The translations under genes and the position numbers were made by a program. 50,093 nucleotides of DNA from Candidatus Poribacteria bacterium (GTDB taxonomy: Bacteria; Poribacteria; WGA-4E; WGA-3G), in assembly GCA_022819945.1 (NCBI GenBank), contig JAJEGI010000061.1, forward strand, positions 1 through 50,093, in the 5' to 3' direction. The notes under the pieces are model-generated. The model worked only from the letters and a program-made list of their open reading frames with translations, ran no database searches and was not told the DNA's origin. Below, one piece after another: positions 1 through 7,623 of this stretch. Every line of letters starts with the position of its first letter. Positions within the stretch are counted from its first letter, which is position 1.

Positions 1-23
1 CCCTTGATTCAAGGTCTTCATAA

Positions 24-40
24 GTGCTAAATATTAGCAC
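24..40. promoter_or_regulatory. Likely BlaI-type operator upstream of blaI
   Basis: GTGCTAA and TTAGCAC form a perfect 7-bp inverted repeat separated by ATA, 21 bases before the blaI start. A possible -35 (TTGATT, 4-9) would place the -10 (TAAATA, 28-33) inside this palindrome, so a bound repressor dimer would block transcription. BlaI/MecI repressors are known to bind short dyads in their own promoter and autoregulate. The dyad is seen directly; the assignment to this repressor is inferred from position. Confidence 0.6.
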
Positions 41-61
41 ATTGCCAAAAGAGGTGGAAAT

Positions 62-451
62 ATGGAAGACTACGGGACCGTTAAACTGAGTCGTCGGGAA
101 CGGCAAATCATGGATATTGTCTACCAACGCGGTCGCGTTTCCGTTGCCGATGTGCTCAAAGATCTCCCCGACCCACCAACTTACTCTACAGTTCGGGCAC
201 TGTTGGGAATCTTGGAGGAGAAGGGGTACCTCACCCACGAAAAAGATGGCAAACGTTATATCTATCGTCCAACGCAACCACGTCATCTTGCAGGACGTTC
301 CGCGCTCAAACAGATTTTTCAGACATTTTTTGATAAATCCATAGAAAAAACGGTCATCGCGCTGGTTTCCGAAGTTGATCTCTCGGATGAGGAACTTGAC
401 CGTTTAAGCCAACTCATTGCGCAATCGAAAAAAGGAGACACCTCGTCATGA
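62..451 (+). CDS. blaI: BlaI/MecI/CopY-family transcriptional repressor
   Basis: A 129-residue winged-helix repressor. Residues 9-70 carry the family pattern: LSRRE at the start of helix 1, VSVADV, PTYSTVRALLGILEEKG for the recognition region, then a GKRYIYRP wing. The C-terminal half (about 75-129) is helical and acidic, matching the dimerisation and cleavage region of BlaI. The length is normal for the family. The ATG follows GAGGTGG (51-57). It overlaps the downstream M56 protease gene by four bases (ATGA), the classic blaI-blaR1 arrangement in which the membrane protease inactivates the repressor. There is no beta-lactamase nearby; the downstream genes are a secreted protein and a selenoprotein N homologue, so antibiotic resistance is unlikely to be the output. 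Confidence 0.9.
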   Translation: MEDYGTVKLSRRERQIMDIVYQRGRVSVADVLKDLPDPPTYSTVRALLGILEEKGYLTHEKDGKRYIYRPTQPRHLAGRSALKQIFQTFFDKSIEKTVIALVSEVDLSDEELDRLSQLIAQSKKGDTSS

Positions 452-2805
452 TGCGATTCATTGAGACGCTCTATGCAGACCCATTGCTGAAATTTCTCGT
501 TGACACCACGATGAAAAGTTTCGTTATTTTCGCCGTTGCAGGTTTATTCGCATTTTGTCTCCGTCGCAAATCGGCGGCGGTCCGCGGTTTCGTTTGGAGC
601 ATGGCAATTGTCGGATGCCTCATCGTCCCACTGTTTTCTTTCGTGCTCCCGAAGTGGGAACTCGGTATTCTATCGGTGGAAACACCCGTTTCAATCGCTC
701 AGAGCCAATTATCACCAAAGCCAGTATCCTCAATACCAATCACATCAACACAGCCGCAACTTAACGCTGTGACAGGTCAGAGCAACCCCCTCACCGCACT
801 GCATTGGACAGACTGGATAGCGATAGTCTGGGCAGGTGCCGGCCTGTTTCTGCTTATCCGTTTGATTGTTGGCATCGGTGCTGTCTGGCATATCTCTGCT
901 TGTGGGAACAATTTTAGCCGCGCTGTTAAGCAGTGCCGATCCAATTGGACGCAACGAACAGATGTCCGTCTCAGCAATAGGATTACGGTACCAATGGTTT
1001 GGGGTTTCTTACGTCCCGTCATCTTGCTGCCCGTTGAGGCGGATCAATGGCAAACCGAACGGCTCCGTGCTGTGCTACTTCACGAATTGGCGCACATCAA
1101 ACGATGGGATTGGACGATGCTGATAGTCGCACAAATAATGTGCACAGTCTACTGGTTTAATCCGCTCGTATGGTTTGCTGCGCACTGGATGCGGATAGAA
1201 GCGGAGCAAGCCTGCGACGACCAGGTACTAAACGCCGGATATCAATCAACCGACTACGCGCAACTTCTGCTTGATATTACACGCAACGTGAAAATAGCAA
1301 AAGCGACTTCGCTTGCAGCTGTCGCGATAGCACGCTCCTCGAAAATTGAAAGAAGACTCCGAACTGTCCTCGCTGAAAACCTGAATCGGCATCCGATGAC
1401 AAAGGTTGCTGCCGGAATCGGATTGATCGTCTTCATCTGTTTTGCCGTTCCAATGAGCGCGATGCGTCTGGCACAGGCGATTAACCCGGAGGAGGTAGTG
1501 GACCAACAAATTCAGGGGACATTCAAATCCCAACCAACGCCAGCGGAGTTGCCACCAAAACCCAACGCGCATGAACAAGACACAGATTTAAAGCCGGACC
1601 AGAAATATATTGAAATCTGCACCCAAAATCTGCTTGCGATCGGTAAGGCGATTCAAACCTACCAGAAAGAACACAACGATTTTCCGCAGTGGCTCTCAGA
1701 TCTTCACCCAAAATACTTGGCAGATGCAAACAGCCTACTTTGTCCGGCAGATACCAAAGGTGGCAAGCCCCTCTTTCTTATCAACGCAGATCCGAATATG
1801 CCTGTAAGTTATGGCTACCAGTTTCACACGGGGTATCGAGAAAGGACGCGGGAAAATCTCGCCGTATATGGCGATGTCATCCCACTTGCGCGGTGTCGGC
1901 ATCATATCAATCAACCGTTTGCGTGCTTAAACCTGAGTTTCTCGTTCAAGGTTTACCCGTCATCCAACGTCTGGGAAGACGCACCGGAAGAGATGTATGG
2001 AACCCTCGAAGAAACCATCACCGCCTTAGAAGCGGGACTTCAACGACAACTGGACAATCATCGTGCCTTTCATCTCTACGCTTCGCTCGTCCGCCTTTAT
2101 ATTGAAGTTGGACAGCAGGAAGATGCCAACAGACTTATTAATCGTTTCAAATCTGCTATAAAACCCAACGACCTTCAGGCGCATTTTCTGCTCCGCACGA
2201 TGCTTGGGATGGCAAACCGGGATGAAGAAGTGCTTGCGGTTTTCGAGAAACTTGAGGAAAGGTATCCCGATAACTACTATGTTCTTGATGAACTTGCCCG
2301 AATTCATGAAGAACTCGGCAATTCCGAACTTGCTGAAGAATATCGGAAAAAGGTTAATCCTATGGCAGAACTGGTTGGAAAGGTTGTGCCTGATTTTTCT
2401 GCAACTGACCTTGATGGGAAACCGATTTCGTTGCAGCAATATCGCGGGAAAGTCGTCCTACTCGATTTCTGGGCGGTTTGGTGCGGGCCTTGCCTCGCGG
2501 AAATGCCGAATGTGAAAAGGGTGTACGATACCTATAAAAACCAAGGATTTGACATCATCGGGGTTAACCTCGACACTGATGAAACGAGACTGCGCAACTA
2601 TCTGAAAGAAAATGACATCCAGTGGCGGCAAATTTTCAGCGGACAAAAATGGAAAAGTCCCCTTGTCCAACAGTATCGTATTCGCGCCATCCCTGCCCCG
2701 TGTCTCATCGCCAGAGACGGCACCTTAATCTCAAGCAAAGCAAGAGGGTTGAAGTTAGAACAACTTGTAGTGGAAGCACTCAAGGATAAGACCGAGAATG
2801 AATAG
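448..2805 (+). CDS. M56 (BlaR1-like) membrane protease fused to TPR and TlpA-like thioredoxin domains
   Basis: A 785-residue fusion. Hydrophobic segments near 22-42, 47-67, 118-142 and 319-338 frame an M56 peptidase with zinc motif HELAH at 212-216 and a downstream EAEQACDD segment. After the last membrane segment, about 380-500 resembles the pseudopilin-like C-terminal region common in planctomycete-type proteins (CTQNLLAIGKAI, then CPAD and YGYQF). TPR-like helices occupy about 519-640 and a TlpA-type thioredoxin domain about 644-785 with an intact W-C-G-P-C (678-682). In BlaR1 the C-terminal part is extracytoplasmic and senses the signal, so the thioredoxin domain is probably a periplasmic sensor or reductase. 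AAAGGAGA precedes the start, which overlaps blaI. The last 265 residues are closely related to the end of the SelN homologue two genes downstream. Redox sensing is an inference. Confidence 0.85.
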   Translation: MMRFIETLYADPLLKFLVDTTMKSFVIFAVAGLFAFCLRRKSAAVRGFVWSMAIVGCLIVPLFSFVLPKWELGILSVETPVSIAQSQLSPKPVSSIPITSTQPQLNAVTGQSNPLTALHWTDWIAIVWAGAGLFLLIRLIVGIGAVWHISACGNNFSRAVKQCRSNWTQRTDVRLSNRITVPMVWGFLRPVILLPVEADQWQTERLRAVLLHELAHIKRWDWTMLIVAQIMCTVYWFNPLVWFAAHWMRIEAEQACDDQVLNAGYQSTDYAQLLLDITRNVKIAKATSLAAVAIARSSKIERRLRTVLAENLNRHPMTKVAAGIGLIVFICFAVPMSAMRLAQAINPEEVVDQQIQGTFKSQPTPAELPPKPNAHEQDTDLKPDQKYIEICTQNLLAIGKAIQTYQKEHNDFPQWLSDLHPKYLADANSLLCPADTKGGKPLFLINADPNMPVSYGYQFHTGYRERTRENLAVYGDVIPLARCRHHINQPFACLNLSFSFKVYPSSNVWEDAPEEMYGTLEETITALEAGLQRQLDNHRAFHLYASLVRLYIEVGQQEDANRLINRFKSAIKPNDLQAHFLLRTMLGMANRDEEVLAVFEKLEERYPDNYYVLDELARIHEELGNSELAEEYRKKVNPMAELVGKVVPDFSATDLDGKPISLQQYRGKVVLLDFWAVWCGPCLAEMPNVKRVYDTYKNQGFDIIGVNLDTDETRLRNYLKENDIQWRQIFSGQKWKSPLVQQYRIRAIPAPCLIARDGTLISSKARGLKLEQLVVEALKDKTENE
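2002..2805 (+). repeat. TPR-TlpA module, copy 1 (in the M56 gene)
   Basis: This stretch encodes the TPR plus thioredoxin module of the M56 protein. A second, clearly homologous copy lies at 4518-5348 in the same operon. Shared segments include VPDFSATDLDGK, SLQQYRGKVVLLDFWAVW and GVNLDTDET. This copy keeps the W-C-G-P-C active site. Confidence 0.85.
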
Positions 2806-2829
2806 TCGAAATTGGCAAAGGAGAACAAA

Positions 2830-3342
2830 ATGAAACGGTTTTTGATATTTTTTCTTGTCGTTAGTGTAATACTAAGTTTCATAGCAATCTCCTTAGAAGG
2901 CATACCTGGCCAAGAATTTTCAGAACATCCGCAGAAAATCAAAATCTTTCTGGACATCGCAGGGGACGACGATCTTAAACCCTTAGTCGCGGAACATTTG
3001 CTTGAAGCCTTTCGTAGAACTGAAAATATAAATGCTGTTTTGGAGATTGACAAAGGTGTATCATACGTAGTATCCATCGTTCTTGTAGAAGCACGCGCTG
3101 GAGAAGATAAGCGAAAAACCGGTAATATTGTTGCCTGTGTTCAGTATATTGACTACTTTGACAACAGTATTCTCAAACCGGATGTTGCTGTGTCAAATTG
3201 GGAACGCGTCAACGACCTCACAGTAAACCTGATTGAACATTCTCAAGCAGGTTTGTATCTATTTCCTAAGAACGATTTAGGAAACGTGGCAAGCGGTGTC
3301 GTTTCTAAATTTCAGAAACTATTTTTGGAGAAGCGTGAATAA
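2830..3342 (+). CDS. Small secreted or membrane-anchored protein of unknown function
   Basis: A 170-residue protein that I do not recognise. AAAGGAG (2817-2823) lies six bases before ATG 2830, which is preferred over an in-frame TTG at 2812. The N-terminus (MKRF followed by a long hydrophobic run to about residue 22) is a signal peptide or membrane anchor, so the rest is probably extracytoplasmic. The mature part alternates predicted strands and helices (IKIFLDIAG, LLEAFRRTENINAV, YVVSIVLVEA, NIVACVQYIDYF), somewhat like small alpha/beta domains that assemble on the outer membrane, but no motif is diagnostic. Its stop overlaps the start of the SelN gene (TAATG), so the two are probably translationally coupled. 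Its fixed place between the M56 sensor and the selenoprotein suggests a shared role. Confidence 0.8.
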   Translation: MKRFLIFFLVVSVILSFIAISLEGIPGQEFSEHPQKIKIFLDIAGDDDLKPLVAEHLLEAFRRTENINAVLEIDKGVSYVVSIVLVEARAGEDKRKTGNIVACVQYIDYFDNSILKPDVAVSNWERVNDLTVNLIEHSQAGLYLFPKNDLGNVASGVVSKFQKLFLEKRE

Positions 3343-5348
3343 TGATAGACTTTTGTAATATGCTAAGCACTTCAGCAACTGTCCCAGTGCAAGCACATTG
3401 GGATCCGATTGAAAATACAGCGAATAACTTGCATTGGTCAACAGAAGAAAAGTTTAATCGAGCCAAGGCACAATGGCAAGAACCGGTGGATATGGCGTGG
3501 AAACAGTGGCTAAAGTTATTCAATCCCGGACCTGCGCAGCCATTGAAACACTATAGCACAACGGATTTCCAAGTCTTTCTGCCACCATCAACTGCTAACG
3601 TTGGCGATGTCTGGGACCTGGACCCAAAACGGATTCTCCCCTTTCTCCGCCAGTTTCACCCAGGCGCGACAATGAATCTCAAACACGGTCAAAACGGTGC
3701 GAAGGCGTGCTTACGGGCAATTTCGTCTGAATATGCTGATATTGTTTTCCGAATCCATGCACGCTTTACGCTGAACGCGTCTATCGGTGCTTACTTGAGA
3801 CCTGCACAATTTGCTGGACATCTGGTCATCAATCTTAACAGTGGAACGGTTCGTCAATTTACACTATCGCTTCCGAGACGCAATAGCAACGTCGATATGG
3901 GGGCTTTCACCTCACGCGATTTGGGATTTGTGCCGCGCATGGAACTCTGCAATCTATCAGAGCCACACCCAAAATCAATTGATTGGGAAACTGCGATCGC
4001 TGCGGAAGAAGTGGGAAGGAAGTTTGAGAATTTGCTCTATAGGTTCACCGAAATTGAGTGGACCCCGATTGAAAATGCCGTTGAACTCGCGAAAACATCG
4101 AATCGCCCAATTCATGCGGTGCTTTTATTTGGTGTACTTGACGATGAATCCTGCTGAGGGTCGGGCAAAAGTTTGAGAGCGGGTCCGCTCTCTTCACCGA
4201 AAATTATCAAATTGCTCAACACGCACTTTGTGAACGTTTGGGTTCTGCTCACGGATTTACCCAAGCTGCAGGCAGGTGCCAAAGGTGCAAATGCTGCCGC
4301 CTTAGCAACGAAACTCCGACAACATTACACCGACTCTGTGGACATTCTGACACTCACCCCCGACTTGGAAGTGCTCGGGCATCTACACAACATGAGTTTA
4401 TTTCATCCGTATTATCTGCATCGCAGTGAGCGGATACCTCAATATTTAGAATTGTTAAGGTCATCTGCGGGCGTGGAAGTCGCGGCACACAAGCCGATCG
4501 AAGACCTCAACGGGACAACCCTCGAAAAATCTATCACCGATTTGGAAGCGAAACTTCAGCGACAGCCCGACCATGAAAGTCTTTTGGATATCTACCCGAT
4601 GCTTGCCCGTCTCTATATTGAAAGTGGACGGGAAAAAGATGTGGATCAGCTTATTGACCGTTTCAAAGGGGGCATGAACCCTGAAAACTTTCAAGATCAC
4701 TTGACCCTCAGTTACCTGCTTAAGAAGGCAAATCGGGATGAGGATGTGCTTCAGCTTTTTAAGGAACTTGAAGCGCAGTACCCGGAAAAGCGCAGTCTGT
4801 CCCATAGAATTGCCGTGATCCATGAAGAGTTAGGCAACACTGAACTCGCGATAGAATACCTCAGCGAGGTCAAGCCTACGTTGGCGTTGCTTGAAAAACC
4901 TGTTCCCGACTTTTCCGCAACAGACCTTGATGGGAAACGGATTTCGCTCCAGCAGTATCGCGGGAAAGTCGTTTTGCTCGATTTCTGGGCGGTCTGGAAC
5001 AGTTTCTGCATCAGTGATATACTGAATATCAAAAAGATTTACGACACCTATAAAGATCAAGGATTTGACGTTATCGGGGTTAACCTTGACACCGATGAAA
5101 CAAAACTACGCGACTACCTTGAAGAAAATCAGATCCCTTGGCGGCAGATTTTCACGGGAGAAGAACGGCAGAGTCCGCTTGCTCAACAGTATGATGTTCG
5201 CTCTATTCCAGCACGGTGGCTTATTGATAGGGATGGCAACTTGATTGCCCATGAATCCAACCACAAGTTGATGTCCTACAAAGGCAGAGAACCAAGTCTT
5301 GATCGACTGGTGGCAGCGGCGGTGTCGGATAAACCTAAGAACCAATAG
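3342..5348 (+). CDS. Selenoprotein N homologue (in-frame UGA = Sec272) fused to TPR and TlpA-like domains
   Basis: One reading frame of 668 residues if the TGA at 4155-4157 is read as selenocysteine; without readthrough it breaks into two meaningless halves. Around the TGA the protein reads LLFGVLDDESC-U-GSGKSLR, matching as I recall the animal SELENON centre (LDDQSC-U-GSGRTLR). Upstream, GAKACLRA (119 on), QFAGHLVINL, NSNVDM and LGFVPRMEL also match the SELENON core; downstream SSPKIIKLLNTHFVNVWVLL matches its continuation. No EF-hand or clear signal peptide is seen. Residues about 393-515 are TPR-like and 520-668 a TlpA fold whose active site is W-N-S-F-C (552-556), so the first Cys of CxxC is lost. 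A SECIS-like hairpin follows the TGA. SELENON is a thiol reductase-type protein of the animal ER; the bacterial role is unknown, but a Cys-Sec redox centre is a fair inference. Confidence 0.9.
4158..4200 (+). promoter_or_regulatory. Bacterial SECIS-like element of the SelN homologue
   Basis: Directly after the TGA (4155-4157), GAGAGC (4175-4180) and GCTCTC (4187-4192) form a perfect six-pair stem around loop GGGTCC (4181-4186). A lower helix TCGG (4161-4164) with CCGA (4197-4200) is possible. The loop begins 23 bases after the TGA and its first two bases are G. These features agree with the published bacterial SECIS rules (G in the first two loop positions, roughly 16-37 bases from UGA). The element is inside the coding sequence, as expected in bacteria. 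Confidence 0.8.
4518..5348 (+). repeat. TPR-TlpA module, copy 2 (in the SelN gene)
   Basis: Homologous to 2002-2805. The two copies run in parallel from TLEE/TLEK to the end of each protein. This copy has lost the W-C-G-P-C site (W-N-S-F-C instead), so it is probably not a classical dithiol oxidoreductase. The copies point to an internal duplication of the module within the operon. Confidence 0.85.
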
Positions 5349-5383
5349 CCGCGTCCTACCGAAAAGGCGCGCAGGAGCTCTTC

Positions 5384-6409
5384 ATGGCACTCAAACAGAT
5401 ACAGGTTTACGTGGTGTTAAGCATCGCGTTGTTGCTAAGCAGTAGCCTTTTGACCGAAAGGGCACACGCCAGAGTTCAGGCACTCTCTTTTATCTCCGAA
5501 CACGAAGGGACTGCAGATCTCTATCTCATTGATAGCACGGGTCAGAATCTACGAAAGATTGACATCAATGAAGCCAAAAAAGGGGGCGAGCACGCGTGGT
5601 CACCTGATGGACGCTTTCTTGCCTATGTATCCAGCGAAATAGGGAGAACCGTTATCGACATCATCGACCTCCGGAGCAAGGCATCGCGTCGGTTGATAGA
5701 TCACCCAAGCCGGAATCATTCTCCTGTTTGGTCGCCTAACGGGAAGTGGATTGGCTTCGTCTCCGATCGAAACGGGGATCGGCAGATCTATAGAATCAAT
5801 GCAGATGGCTCAAATCTGAAGCAGTTGACAAGAAAATGGGACAATACGAATCCGGCTTGGTCGCCAGACAGCCAATGGATCGCCTTCAACTCCTATCGGG
5901 GACCGGAGCATGGTGCAGGCAATTTTTTGCTCTATGTGATGACTGCCGATGGTGGAAGGTTGAGAAAACTCGGAAAAAGTGCGTTAGCGGGATGCACATG
6001 GTCTCCCAATGGGAAACAGATTGCCTATGCTACTAAGAGTTTGGAAAATGAAATCAGGAATATCCTTGTCATTGATATAGATGGAAATAACCTTCGGCAG
6101 CTGACGCGATTAGGGGCCCGTGAATGGGCAAGCTCCCCCGCATGGTCCCCTGATGGACAATGGATTGCCTATGCTTTCCAAAGGATAGCCCAAAGGCCTG
6201 CACCCGGTGAGGCACTCCCCGTCGATGAAGTCTTTGGAGATAGTGCCATCCATCTCGTAAAGGCTACAGGTGGACTCAGCGACCCCATTGAAATAGCAAA
6301 TGAGTTGTCATTGTGGTTGTCTCCGGAGTGGGTGCCGGCAGCATTCTTGCGCGTCTCACCGAGCACAGAAAAGCAAATAATACCGTGGGGCAGACTCAAA
6401 CAGCATTGA
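5384..6409 (+). CDS. Secreted TolB-like (PD40) beta-propeller protein with C-terminal Trp-Gly motif
   Basis: A 341-residue protein with a signal peptide (hydrophobic run about 9-24, then a likely cleavage after AHA). At least five PD40 repeats are visible, each with a core like AWSPDGRFLAYVS, VWSPNGKWIGFVS or AWSPDGQWIAYAF, giving a six-bladed TolB-type propeller. Such domains mainly bind proteins or ligands; no enzymatic motif is seen. AGGAG (5373-5377) lies six bases before the ATG. It starts 35 bases after the SelN gene and is probably the last gene of that operon. It ends in IIPWGRLKQH, a C-terminal motif shared with three other exported proteins in this window. Confidence 0.85.
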   Translation: MALKQIQVYVVLSIALLLSSSLLTERAHARVQALSFISEHEGTADLYLIDSTGQNLRKIDINEAKKGGEHAWSPDGRFLAYVSSEIGRTVIDIIDLRSKASRRLIDHPSRNHSPVWSPNGKWIGFVSDRNGDRQIYRINADGSNLKQLTRKWDNTNPAWSPDSQWIAFNSYRGPEHGAGNFLLYVMTADGGRLRKLGKSALAGCTWSPNGKQIAYATKSLENEIRNILVIDIDGNNLRQLTRLGAREWASSPAWSPDGQWIAYAFQRIAQRPAPGEALPVDEVFGDSAIHLVKATGGLSDPIEIANELSLWLSPEWVPAAFLRVSPSTEKQIIPWGRLKQH

Positions 6410-6448
6410 CAATATAGCGGATAGATACTACATTTCAGAAAAGTCATG

Positions 6449-6656
6449 GCTGACAGCTATATAAAATTTCATAGCAGCTTTTGACGATCCTACTACGAAA
6501 ACCGACCAAAACCCAGTTGTAGATTAGGTTTACCGCACTTCATAAAATTCATAGCATTCTCGATTTGCTATGAAAACTGTGAAATTTTACATCATTTTTC
6601 GACATCCCGATTTATCCGATATGACCGACAGAAAACCAAAACCGAAGGGTTCTGCG
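6449..6656 (+). repeat. Dispersed intergenic repeat, copy A
   Basis: About 208 bases closely matching the reverse complement of 33662-33890. It contains a perfect hairpin, TTCATAGCA (6548-6556) with TGCTATGAA (6566-6574) and a nine-base loop. An outer pair of related words (TAAAATTTCATAGCA near 6462, and CTATGAAAACTGTGAAATTTTA near 6568) could extend the fold. No plausible reading frame is seen. It ends 80 bases before the start of the isomerase-like gene. The 6410-6735 interval holds nothing else I can support. Confidence 0.85.
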
Positions 6657-6735
6657 CATTGTGGAGAAAAAGGTGGATTTGCCTTCCGAGTTGTGCTATC
6701 ATAAACGAAACGTATGTTCCCTATTGAGGTGATAA

Positions 6736-7560
6736 ATGAAACTCGGTGTATCTACTTATTCTTATTGGCATTTCAAACCTGAACGTGTCCCGATTGAACA
6801 CGTCATTGAAGAAGCCGCGCGGCTTGAACTTGACGGCGTTGAAATCCTACATCAACAGATGGCATCTGAAGCCAATCCATATCTTCAGAAACTGAAACGA
6901 CTCGCTTTCATCCACGGACTCGATCTGTACGCGCTCTCCATCCATCAAGGCTTCGTCTCACCAGACGAGGCAACACGACAAAAAAATATCAATCACACCA
7001 TCCACTGCATCCGATTAGCACACGAACTCGGTATCCCTTCAATCCGTCTTAACTCAGGACGCTGGGGTACTGTCCCGTCTTTCAACGAACTCATGAAAAC
7101 CGAAGGACAGGAACCGACACTCCCCGGGCACACGGAAGATGAAGCGTTCGATTGGGTCATCGCATCCATTGAAAAGTGTCTCCCAGACGCTGAAAAATAC
7201 GGGGTCGTCCTCGGACTCGAAAACCACTGGGGACTCACCTGCACACCAGAGGGTGTCAATCGGATCGTTGCTGCTATCGACTCGGAATGGTTGAAAGTAA
7301 CAATGGATTGTGGCAATTTCCTCTCAGACCCATATCAAAAACTGGCAGAGATTGCGGACGAGGCAGTCCTTGTTCACGCCAAAACCTATTACGGTGAAGG
7401 TGAATGGTATACATTGGATCTGGATTACGCTAAAATCGGAAAGATTCTAAAAGATGTCGGATTTCAGGGGTACGTATCCATCGAATTTGAAGGAAAAGCG
7501 GATGCCCATGTCGGTGTGCCACAGAGTGTGGAAATGCTTCGCAACGCGCTCCCGAAATAG
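6736..7560 (+). CDS. Sugar phosphate isomerase/epimerase-like TIM barrel protein
   Basis: A 274-residue AP-endonuclease-2/xylose-isomerase-like barrel. The N-terminal strand MKLGVSTYSY, the GLENHWG strand (Glu162), MDCGNF (Asp191), VHAKTYY and SIEFEG (Glu250) mark successive barrel strands and the probable divalent-metal ligands. Members act on sugars or hydroxy-keto acids, such as inosose dehydratase, hydroxypyruvate isomerase and tagatose/psicose epimerases; the substrate cannot be read from sequence. No signal peptide, so cytoplasmic. GAGGTGA (6725-6731) precedes the ATG. It stands 80 bases downstream of the dispersed repeat and 63 bases upstream of the PIG-L gene. Confidence 0.85.
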   Translation: MKLGVSTYSYWHFKPERVPIEHVIEEAARLELDGVEILHQQMASEANPYLQKLKRLAFIHGLDLYALSIHQGFVSPDEATRQKNINHTIHCIRLAHELGIPSIRLNSGRWGTVPSFNELMKTEGQEPTLPGHTEDEAFDWVIASIEKCLPDAEKYGVVLGLENHWGLTCTPEGVNRIVAAIDSEWLKVTMDCGNFLSDPYQKLAEIADEAVLVHAKTYYGEGEWYTLDLDYAKIGKILKDVGFQGYVSIEFEGKADAHVGVPQSVEMLRNALPK

Positions 7561-7623
7561 AAGGTATAATCCTTCCCACACAGCGGATAATGATAGACGT
7601 GTTTTCCTTTGGAGGATCTTGTA

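Noticed and set aside
62..2805. Beta-lactam resistance operon
   Set aside because: The BlaI/M56 pair is present, but there is no beta-lactamase and no penicillin-binding sensor domain.
4155..4157. SelN region as two separate genes or a pseudogene broken by a stop
   Set aside because: The frame is unbroken on both sides, homology to SELENON crosses the TGA exactly, and neither half makes sense alone.
6449..6656. Insertion sequence
   Set aside because: No transposase frame and no clear terminal repeats or target duplication; its fixed distance to the next gene suggests something else.
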